Of a stretch of DNA of 57,734 bases, positions 48,724 to 56,316 are shown one piece after another (the first letter of the stretch is position 1; the number at the start of each line of letters is the position of its first letter). The DNA lies in assembly GCA_903870055.1 (NCBI GenBank), contig CAIQBG010000017.1, positions 1 through 57,734 of the forward strand, read 5' to 3'. The notes below the pieces were generated by a model. The model had not been told where the DNA came from and searched no databases. It saw only the letters and a list, made by a program, of their open reading frames with translations. This DNA comes from an uncultured Pseudomonadota bacterium. GTDB taxonomy: Bacteria > Pseudomonadota > Gammaproteobacteria > Burkholderiales > Rhodocyclaceae. The position numbers were made by a program, and so were the translations under genes.

Positions 48724-50265
48724 ATGAGTCTGCTTCGTTCCGTTGCCACGGTCAGTGGTTTTACCTTCCTCTCGCGTATCCTTGGATTCGTCCGGGATTT
48801 CGTAATTGCGCGTAGCTTTGGCGCCGATGCCGCCACGGATGCTTTCTTTGTAGCCTTCAAACTCCCCAACCTGCTGCGCCGCATGTTTGCTGAAGGGGCC
48901 TTCTCCCAGGCTTTTGTGCCACTGCTGGGTGAATACCATAAGCAACGTGGCGAAGCAGAAACCCGCCAGTTAATTAACCGTTCGGGTAGCGCTCTAGGCG
49001 CTGTGGTTCTATTAGTCGCCATACTGGGTATCTGGTGGGCACCGGCGATCGTCACCATTTCAGCACCGGGGTTTCTGGAAACGCCTGACAAATTCGAACT
49101 GGCCGTTACCCTAACCCGTATTACCTTCCTCTACATATTCTTTATGTCGATGGTGGCGTTTGCGGCAGGCATTCTCAATACCTGGAGCCATTTCTCGGTG
49201 CCTGCTTTTACGCCGGTGCTTTTGAATGTGAGCCTGATTCTCATGGCGGCTTTTACCCAGAGCTGGTTTGACCCACCGGTAAAGGCGCTGGCCTGGGGTG
49301 TAATCCTTGGCGGCATCCTCCAGCTAGGCCTGCAGTTTTATGCCCTGCACCGGATCGACCTCCTCCCTAAATTCAGCCTTAACCTAAAGGCTTGCTGGCA
49401 AGACCCCGGTGTCAAACGGATTGGCCTATTAATGGTGCCAGCCCTACTGGGCGTTTCGGTCAGCCAGATCAGCCTGCTATTGAATACCGTCTTTGCCTCA
49501 TTTCTAGAAAGCGGCAGCATTTCCTGGCTGTATTACGCAGATCGCCTCATGGAATTTCCTGCTGGCATGCTGGGCGTTGCCATCGGCACAGTGATTCTGC
49601 CTAGTCTCACCCGCCATCACCATGGCGGCGACAAGGCGGCGTATTCCAGCCTGCTCGACTGGGGGCTTCGCCTCTGCTTTTTGCTTACCCTCCCGGCGGC
49701 ACTGGGTCTGGCCATTCTAGCCGTACCACTGATCTCGACGCTGTTTATGCATGGTGCCTTTACTGCGCACGATGTCAGCGAAACCAGCCATGCCCTCATT
49801 GCCTACAGCGTTGGGTTAAGCGGCCTGATACTCGTCAAAGTGCTGGCGCCCGGGTTTTATGCCCGCCAGAACCTGAAAACCCCGGTAAAGATTGCAATCA
49901 TTGCCCTGGTTTCAACGCAGCTGATGAACCTGGCCTTTATTGCGCCCTTTAAACAAGCCGGGCTAGCGCTCTCCATAGGGCTTGCCGCCTGCCTCAATGC
50001 CGCACTGCTTTACCGTGGCCTGCGCCAGGCAGCCATTTACGAACCAATGCCGGGCTGGACTTCCTTTATTACCAAGCTTTGCATCGCCCTGGCTGTTATG
50101 GCCGGCATTCTATTTGCGGGCTATCAAACCGATACATTCTGGTTGGAAGCTCCCCTAGGCGAACGCGTACTCTGGCTTAGCGGTCTCATAGCAGCTGCGA
50201 GTGGTGCCTACGGCCTAACACTCTTTTTGCTAGGTTTCCGTCCGAGGGACTTCCGTAAAACCTGA
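48724..50265 (+). CDS. murJ: Lipid II flippase MurJ
   Basis: Moves lipid II across the inner membrane for peptidoglycan. 513 residues with about 14 helices. Opening SLLRSVATVSGFTFLSRILGFVRD and the basic-acidic DAFFVAFKLPNLLRRMFAEGAFSQAF are classic MurJ/MviN. Start choice: ATG 48724; the frame is open to 48616 across rpsT, which is rejected. It has no Shine-Dalgarno, and a TACAAT (48712-48717) stands six bases before the ATG, so a leaderless transcript is possible. Confidence 0.95.
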   Translation: MSLLRSVATVSGFTFLSRILGFVRDFVIARSFGADAATDAFFVAFKLPNLLRRMFAEGAFSQAFVPLLGEYHKQRGEAETRQLINRSGSALGAVVLLVAILGIWWAPAIVTISAPGFLETPDKFELAVTLTRITFLYIFFMSMVAFAAGILNTWSHFSVPAFTPVLLNVSLILMAAFTQSWFDPPVKALAWGVILGGILQLGLQFYALHRIDLLPKFSLNLKACWQDPGVKRIGLLMVPALLGVSVSQISLLLNTVFASFLESGSISWLYYADRLMEFPAGMLGVAIGTVILPSLTRHHHGGDKAAYSSLLDWGLRLCFLLTLPAALGLAILAVPLISTLFMHGAFTAHDVSETSHALIAYSVGLSGLILVKVLAPGFYARQNLKTPVKIAIIALVSTQLMNLAFIAPFKQAGLALSIGLAACLNAALLYRGLRQAAIYEPMPGWTSFITKLCIALAVMAGILFAGYQTDTFWLEAPLGERVLWLSGLIAAASGAYGLTLFLLGFRPRDFRKT

Positions 50266-50333
50266 TCCCGGCGCAGAATCTTCAAGCAATACGGCAACAA
50301 GCCGATCCTCAATCAGGCATCAAGGAGACACCT

Positions 50334-50960
50334 GTGAAACTGACGAGCCAGAGCATTCAGGAAAACCAACCCATCGACGGGCAATTTGCTTTCTGCATTC
50401 CTAATGAAAAATCGCATGTCTGTCTGGGAAGCAACAAAAGTCCGGAGCTCAGCTGGTCTGGTGCTCCGGCTGGGACTAAATCGTTTGCTGTGATCTGTGT
50501 AGATCCGGATGTCCCCTCCGTTGGAGACAACGTCAATATTGAAGATCGTGTTGTTGCTGCAGACCTGCCACGCGTAGATTTCTATCATTGGGTACTTATT
50601 GATCTGCCCGCCAATACAAAGTCACTGGCAGCAGGACAGTTCTCGAGTGAAGTCACACCTTGCGGCAAAGCTGGACCCGGTGCCCCGCTGGGTGCACGCC
50701 AAGGCATAAACGACTACACCGTCTGGTTTGCCAATGATGCCGATATGCGCGGTGACTACTATGGCTACGATGGTCCCTGCCCGCCATGGAATGATCTGCG
50801 TGTTCACCGCTATGTCTTTACGATCTATGCCCTGGATGTGGAAAAGCTTGAGCTCGCCGGAAAATTTAATGGCGGGGAAGCGCTAGCGGCGATGAAGGAG
50901 CATATCTTGGGCCAGGCATCGCTAACGGGTTCATACACGCTGAACTCAGCACTGCGCTGA
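50334..50960 (+). CDS. YbhB/YbcL-type phosphatidylethanolamine-binding (PEBP) protein
   Basis: 208 residues. PEBP motifs: VICVDPDVPSVGDN (DPDxP), FYHWVLIDLP, and YDGPCPPWNDLRVHRYVFTIYALD (GPxPP...HRY). Bacterial members have no settled function; they are named for Raf-kinase-inhibitor similarity. The start is GTG, decided by AAGGAG seven bases upstream. No signal peptide, so probably cytoplasmic. The PPK2 gene starts 24 bases later. Confidence 0.9.
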   Translation: MKLTSQSIQENQPIDGQFAFCIPNEKSHVCLGSNKSPELSWSGAPAGTKSFAVICVDPDVPSVGDNVNIEDRVVAADLPRVDFYHWVLIDLPANTKSLAAGQFSSEVTPCGKAGPGAPLGARQGINDYTVWFANDADMRGDYYGYDGPCPPWNDLRVHRYVFTIYALDVEKLELAGKFNGGEALAAMKEHILGQASLTGSYTLNSALR

Positions 50961-50984
50961 TCTAAACCCGTAAAGTCTCCGTTC

Positions 50985-51968
50985 ATGACACTCGCAAAAA
51001 CGCTTCGCTCAAACAGTAAATCCTGTCGCATCGATAGCGAATACGCGAGGCAGATACCGGGAGCACTATCAGAAAAAGCGGCGATTAAAGCAACTGCTGC
51101 CATCGCCAAGAAGATTCGCGCATTGCAATTCCAGCTTTATGCAGAAAACAAGCAATCACTCCTGATTGTGCTGCAAGGTCTGGATGCAGCAGGTAAAGAC
51201 GGCGCCATCAAACACGTGCTTGGCATGATGAACCCACAGGGTTGCACGGTCACCAGTTTCAAACAACCGACAGCCCTGGAGTTGCGCCATGATTTTTTAT
51301 GGCGCGTCCATCCGCATACACCGGCAAAGGGCGAAGTCGCCATTTTTAATCGCTCGCACTACGAAGACGTACTGGTGACACGTGTTCACCAACTTTTTCC
51401 CAAAACCCAGATTAATCTGCGCTACGATCAGATCAATCAATTCGAATCGCTGCTCGCCACACAGAGCAATACCCGCGTCATCAAGTTCTTTCTGCACATC
51501 AGTCGAGAAGAACAGCTGGCACGTTTTGCGGCACGGTTGGATGACCCAGCCAAGAACTGGAAAATAAGCACCACTGACTATATCGAACGGCAGCATTGGG
51601 ATGCCTACCGGGAAGCTTATGAGCTGGTGCTCAAAAAGACCTCGACACCTGAGGCACCCTGGTATGTGATTCCATCAGACAACAAGTGGTACCGGAATTA
51701 TGCGGTTGCCTGCATTGTGCTGGAAACGCTAGAGTCGATGGCACCGCAACTGCCCAAACCTGGTGTTGATCTGAACCAGGTTCGGGAAGAATTTCACAAT
51801 GCCGTATTGCAGGAGATACGCCTCGGACGTGTCAAAGAGTTAGCGAATGCAATGGACCGAGTCATTAAGTCCCGTGACGATCAATTAAAACTGGCTGGCG
51901 TCACACTGCAAGAAGTTCAGGAAATCAACCGACAAGCCAAGCAAACGCGAAAGAAGACTAAGAACTAA
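50985..51968 (+). CDS. ppk2: Polyphosphate kinase 2 family (polyP:nucleotide phosphotransferase)
   Basis: Uses polyphosphate to phosphorylate nucleotides (ADP/AMP or GDP depending on class). 327 residues. Walker A GLDAAGKDG (65-73), Walker B-like FNRSHYEDVLVTRVH, and lid region RLDDPAKNWKIS. Single PPK2 domain; class cannot be decided by eye. It complements ppk1 and ppx at 13.5-17.3 kb. The last residues are a basic KQTRKKTKN tail. Confidence 0.92.
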   Translation: MTLAKTLRSNSKSCRIDSEYARQIPGALSEKAAIKATAAIAKKIRALQFQLYAENKQSLLIVLQGLDAAGKDGAIKHVLGMMNPQGCTVTSFKQPTALELRHDFLWRVHPHTPAKGEVAIFNRSHYEDVLVTRVHQLFPKTQINLRYDQINQFESLLATQSNTRVIKFFLHISREEQLARFAARLDDPAKNWKISTTDYIERQHWDAYREAYELVLKKTSTPEAPWYVIPSDNKWYRNYAVACIVLETLESMAPQLPKPGVDLNQVREEFHNAVLQEIRLGRVKELANAMDRVIKSRDDQLKLAGVTLQEVQEINRQAKQTRKKTKN

Positions 51969-52061
51969 AGACATTCGGTTGCCTGGCACATACCAAGCCG
52001 ATCACAACATGAATTAAGCTCCTGACGTACAATAGGCGCTCCCGAACTCGTAGGAAACCTG

Positions 52062-53369
52062 ATGGACGTTGCCATACTTGTGGCTCTGATTGCGATTAAT
52101 GCGGTCTTTGCTATGGCTGAAGTAGCACTGCTCACCGCAAAACGAAGCAAACTACAACGCATGGTCGAATCCGGAGACCGTCAGGCTGCGGCAGCCCTGG
52201 AGCTGGGCGAAGATCCAAACCGCTTTCTCTCCACCGTTCAGATCGGCATCACGACCATCGGTATTTTGAACGGCGTAGTTGCAGAATCAGCCCTCTCGGA
52301 ACCTGTAGCCGTTTGGCTCGAGCAAATTGGCGTTAGCGATAGCACGTCAGGGCTCCTGGCCTCTACCCTGATCGTTCTCATCATTACTTATTGCAGCATC
52401 GTACTGGGCGAACTCGTACCGAAGCGTATTGGCCAATCCAATCCGGAACCAATTGCCCGCCTGGTTGCTCGTCCGATGCTTACCCTAGCGAGCATTGCTC
52501 GCCCTATCGTCAAATTACTTTCCGGTTCTACGCAGATCCTTTTACGTCTTTTCGGCATTCGCAATCATGTCAACCCGATCGTAACCGAAGAAGAAATTCA
52601 CGCCATGCTGGCAGAAGGCTCTGATGCTGGGATCATCGAGCACAGTGAACACCAGATGGTCCGTAATGTTTTCCGGCTAGATGACCGCCAAATAACCTCT
52701 TTGATGGTTCCCAAGAGCGACATTATCTTTCTGGACATTGAAGAACCGCTTAACGAGAACCTACAGCGCATTCAGGAATCTGAACACTCACGCTTTCCAG
52801 TCTGCAATGGCGGGTTTAGCGAAGTCCTAGGCATCATTAGCGCCAAGGTGCTACTCGCGAAATCTCTGCGTGGCGAATCGCCAGACTTTAAAACCGATCT
52901 GCAACCGGCGGTATTTGTACCCGAATCCCTTACAGGCATGGAGCTACTGGAGCACTTTAAGTCTTCAGGTGTACAGATGGCGTTTGTCATCGACGAATAC
53001 GGCGAGATTCAGGGCATCATCACCCTACAGGATCTGATTGAAGCGATTGCCGGCGAATTTAAACCGGATGATCACGAAGATGCATGGGCGATTCCACGGG
53101 CTGACGGCTCCTGGCTGCTTGATGGCATTATTCCTGTACCAGAGCTCAAAGACTGTCTGAAGCTTAAGGAATTGCCTGAAGAAGACAAGGGACGTTACAA
53201 CACCCTATCGGGCATGCTCATGCTGCTGATGGGGCGCATCCCGAGTGCCGGCGAGATTGTCGATTGGGACTGCTGGCGCTTCGAAGTGGTCGATATGGAT
53301 GGTAAACGCATCGATAAAGTCATCGCAGCACTCAATAAAGAAGCCACCGAAACACAAGCAGCGAGCTGA
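52062..53369 (+). CDS. CorC/HlyC-type transporter-associated protein (DUF21, CBS pair)
   Basis: 435 residues. DUF21 membrane region with four hydrophobic segments (about 1-140; starts MDVAILVALIAINAVFAMAE), a CBS pair (about 205-330; SLMVPKSDIIFLDIEE, FVIDEYGEIQGIITLQDLIEAIAGE in pieces), then the C-terminal CorC_HlyC domain. Relatives are CNNM/CorB-like Mg2+ or Co2+ efflux factors; 'hemolysin' is a historical label. A TACAAT at 52028-52033 may be a -10. It precedes the metal efflux operon, perhaps not by chance. Confidence 0.88.
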   Translation: MDVAILVALIAINAVFAMAEVALLTAKRSKLQRMVESGDRQAAAALELGEDPNRFLSTVQIGITTIGILNGVVAESALSEPVAVWLEQIGVSDSTSGLLASTLIVLIITYCSIVLGELVPKRIGQSNPEPIARLVARPMLTLASIARPIVKLLSGSTQILLRLFGIRNHVNPIVTEEEIHAMLAEGSDAGIIEHSEHQMVRNVFRLDDRQITSLMVPKSDIIFLDIEEPLNENLQRIQESEHSRFPVCNGGFSEVLGIISAKVLLAKSLRGESPDFKTDLQPAVFVPESLTGMELLEHFKSSGVQMAFVIDEYGEIQGIITLQDLIEAIAGEFKPDDHEDAWAIPRADGSWLLDGIIPVPELKDCLKLKELPEEDKGRYNTLSGMLMLLMGRIPSAGEIVDWDCWRFEVVDMDGKRIDKVIAALNKEATETQAAS

Positions 53370-53409
53370 TTCGGCACAATTATTGCGTATCCAATGGTGT
53401 CATTAATCC

Positions 53410-53432
53410 ACTCTTAAGGTCGAACTCTTAAG
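53410..53432 (+). repeat. Direct repeat ACTCTTAAG before the metal efflux operon
   Basis: Two exact copies of ACTCTTAAG, at 53410-53418 and 53424-53432, in step of 14 bases and ending just before the ATG at 53441. Each holds the palindrome CTTAAG. Could be a regulator site or part of the translation start region. Confidence 0.5.
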
Positions 53433-53440
53433 ATAGGCAT

Positions 53441-54787
53441 ATGCAATTTGCCCTCGTTTTCAATTCCGTTCTAAGCGCTAAATACCGAAGCAGCCGCTCG
53501 GTTAGAGCCATGGTTTGCGCTGTTTTTTGCGCCATGAGTGCAATTGAGGCAGCAAATGCTGGCCCATCGCTTAACCTAGAGCAACTCATCGGGATTGGCC
53601 TTAACGAAAATGCTTACATCCTAGCCTCTAGGGATCAGGTGGCTGCAGCCAAGGGCGACGCCACCATCGCGCGCGCCTATCCGAACCCGGATGTAGGTGG
53701 CCAGCTAGGAAGAAGTAAGGAGCGGAATACCTTAACCCCGCTTTCGGGGCAGGTCTACAACATCACGATGGCTCAATCCATTGAAATCCCAATGGTTCGC
53801 AGTGCCCGTATCGATGCCGCTGATGAAATTGTCAAAGCCACCGATGCAAATCGCCAGAGCTTTGAAGACGATAGCGTTGCACGGATCAAACTGGCCTACT
53901 ACGAATTGCTACGCCGAGATGCCGAGGCACTGGCCACCACAGAAGACCTCACCCTGACACAGCAAATTCGTGACCGCGTAGCTTTACGCCACAAAGTCGG
54001 TGAGTCTCCCAAGTTTGACCTGATTCGCGCAGATACTGAAATGCTTAATGCCCGTAAAAATATGGACGCGGCTAAATTGCGTGTCGAGCAGGCAAAAGCC
54101 AATCTCAGATTGGCTGTGGGCCATCCCCTGCCCGAAGGCTGGGTGGTACAAGGCTCGCTGCCAAAATCAGTGAAGCTGCCGCCAAAAGAAACACTGAAAG
54201 CAGAGCTGCTCTCGCGCAATCCCACACTGATGAAAACCGAGGCCGAGCAACGTGCAGCGGAACATCGCCTAAGCATGGAGAAGTCCTTACGCCTCCCTAA
54301 AATTGCACTCATCGCCGAACGGGAAGTTGATCCTACTCAGCAATACTCGCGAGGCGGGCTTGTGATGACCATACCGCTCTGGGATCTACGTAGCGGACAA
54401 ATCTCAAAAGCCAAGGCTGAGCTTTCAAGTACAAAACATCAACTGAATGCTCAGCGTCTGAGCTTTAGTGAATCACTGGATGCGACTTACCAGCTGTATC
54501 AAATTGCGAGTAATCAAGTACGCGTTCTGGAAACTGAGTTGTTATCACAAGCAGCAGCCGCTCAACGAATCGCCGAATCGGCCTATCGCTATGGAGAGCG
54601 AGGCATTCTGGAATGGCTTGACGCTCAAAGAACTTATCGTGCCGCACGCAATGAACTCATTGCGGCTCGTTTCGATTTGGCCACAGTGTCCGTAGAAATT
54701 GATCGTCTACGTTCCATCTCACACCAAGCTGCCAATCCTGCAGGCGCCAGCACAGCGCAGGGTTCTTCACAGCTACCTGATTTCTGA
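53441..54787 (+). CDS. TolC/CzcC-type outer membrane efflux protein
   Basis: 448 residues. Hydrophobic N-terminal signal (AMVCAVFCAMSAIEAANAG, cleavage near residue 40), then the two long coiled-coil repeats of the OEP family (LNLEQLIGIGLNENAYILASRDQV, and RYGERGILEWLDAQRTYRAARNEL in pieces near the end). Outer-membrane exit duct for the RND pump. The longer start at 53441 has AAGATAGG close upstream; an ATG at 53510 would start nearer the signal. Confidence 0.88.
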   Translation: MQFALVFNSVLSAKYRSSRSVRAMVCAVFCAMSAIEAANAGPSLNLEQLIGIGLNENAYILASRDQVAAAKGDATIARAYPNPDVGGQLGRSKERNTLTPLSGQVYNITMAQSIEIPMVRSARIDAADEIVKATDANRQSFEDDSVARIKLAYYELLRRDAEALATTEDLTLTQQIRDRVALRHKVGESPKFDLIRADTEMLNARKNMDAAKLRVEQAKANLRLAVGHPLPEGWVVQGSLPKSVKLPPKETLKAELLSRNPTLMKTEAEQRAAEHRLSMEKSLRLPKIALIAEREVDPTQQYSRGGLVMTIPLWDLRSGQISKAKAELSSTKHQLNAQRLSFSESLDATYQLYQIASNQVRVLETELLSQAAAAQRIAESAYRYGERGILEWLDAQRTYRAARNELIAARFDLATVSVEIDRLRSISHQAANPAGASTAQGSSQLPDF

Positions 54788-54801
54788 TTGAATAAACTCG
54801 A

Positions 54802-56304
54802 ATGCCGAATCGACAAACTTCCGAACAACTTCATCAACTTTTGGTGCGCGTGAAGCAGTTAATCATCATATTGGCCAATCGGATTCTGCTTGTTACAGAA
54901 CCATTATCGCAAAGAGTACAACAGACTTACCGTCAGGAAAAAGCACATCTAGCGAGAGTACTAGAGCCTCAAAAGGCCAAGTGGATTGATCCTCTATGGA
55001 ACAATATTCGCCCCCTTGTCGTACCAATACTTTCCGGGATATGGGTACGCACACGGGAATGGGTGGTTTTACCGATACTTTCACTCATTGAACGTGCAGC
55101 GCCAAATCAGTTGGCACGATGGCGTGCCCTACCTCAATCACGCCAGCATTCGATCATCATCTGGCTAGCGATTGTTCTGACTATCCTCTTCCTTATGGCG
55201 CCTGATAGGCGATCCAGCCCGGATGAAACTGTATTGCATGATCCGGATATCATCGACCTGAGTACTGATCTTATCGACCCAGACAGCCCCACCTGGGTGA
55301 TCGATGTACAACCTGTGGCAGTGATGCCGTTTTCAGAAACATTACGCGTGAGCGGCAAGGTTGAATTTGATGAACAGCGTGTAGCACGTATCGGTGCCAG
55401 CGTCACAGGACGCGTCACCGAAATCCTTGCCATGCCCGGCCAGGAAATTGACCGAGGGACGGTGCTGGCTCGTATTAACTCTACAGAACTAGGACAAACA
55501 CAACTGGCCTATCTGAAAGCACGTGCTGCGAATGAATTGGCTGCGAACGCATACACCCGAGCCAAAATCCTATACAAGGAAGACGTTATAGCTAAAGCAG
55601 ATCTGCAACGTAGACAAAGCGAAGCCGAAACCAGTGCAGCCGAACGGCGTGCCATGGCTGACCAATTACGCGTCCTCGGTATGCCCGCCGATCAAATCGA
55701 GCAGCTTGGAAAAACAGGTAATGTGAACTCTATTTCAACGGTCCTATCTAGCCTAGATGGCACTGTTGTAGAACGCAAGATTGTATTGGGGCAAGTCGTT
55801 CAGCCTTCCGATGCACTGTTCACTGTAGCGGACCTATCGGAAGTCTGGGTGACGGCACAGGTACCCGAACAAGAGGCTTCGATGCTGGCACTGGATCAAC
55901 CCATACGTATTGAGGTACCCGCACTCGCTAATCAGGAATTCAACGGCAAGCTTGTTTACATTGGTGAGTTAGTCAGCAATGAGACGAGAACCGTCCCTGC
56001 ACGTACGGTTCTGATTAATGAGAATCGCATGCTCAAACCCGGCATGCTGGCCACTCTGCTTATTTCTGGCAAATCGACAGATCGGCCTGTTGTTCCTGCC
56101 TCTGCAGTCGTTCGTGAAGATGGCTACGACCATGTATTCATTGCACAGGGAGAAAATCACTACAAACTCACTGTCGTTAAACTCGGTCCAGAAACAAACG
56201 GTGTGCGTCCGGTTATTTCAGGTCTTGAGCCCGGCACACTTATTGTGACCCAACAGGCGTACCACCTGAACACAGAACGCAAAAAACGCCTCTCAGGCGG
56301 CTAA
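54802..56304 (+). CDS. CzcB-type periplasmic adaptor with long N-terminal extension
   Basis: 500 residues. The usual adaptor body occupies about 165-500: lipoyl-like half (GRVTEILAMPGQEIDRGTVLARI), hairpin of Ala/Arg/Glu-rich helices (about 235-290), beta-barrel and membrane-proximal domain (RPVVPASAVVREDGYDHVFIA). Before it stand about 110 residues of amphipathic, cytoplasmic-looking sequence and then one membrane helix (IIIWLAIVLTILFLMA, about 115-131). Most CzcB proteins begin with a short signal or anchor, so the extension is unusual. 14 bases after the OEP gene and 12 before the pump. Confidence 0.88.
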   Translation: MPNRQTSEQLHQLLVRVKQLIIILANRILLVTEPLSQRVQQTYRQEKAHLARVLEPQKAKWIDPLWNNIRPLVVPILSGIWVRTREWVVLPILSLIERAAPNQLARWRALPQSRQHSIIIWLAIVLTILFLMAPDRRSSPDETVLHDPDIIDLSTDLIDPDSPTWVIDVQPVAVMPFSETLRVSGKVEFDEQRVARIGASVTGRVTEILAMPGQEIDRGTVLARINSTELGQTQLAYLKARAANELAANAYTRAKILYKEDVIAKADLQRRQSEAETSAAERRAMADQLRVLGMPADQIEQLGKTGNVNSISTVLSSLDGTVVERKIVLGQVVQPSDALFTVADLSEVWVTAQVPEQEASMLALDQPIRIEVPALANQEFNGKLVYIGELVSNETRTVPARTVLINENRMLKPGMLATLLISGKSTDRPVVPASAVVREDGYDHVFIAQGENHYKLTVVKLGPETNGVRPVISGLEPGTLIVTQQAYHLNTERKKRLSGG

Positions 56305-56316
56305 CGAGTAGCACGC

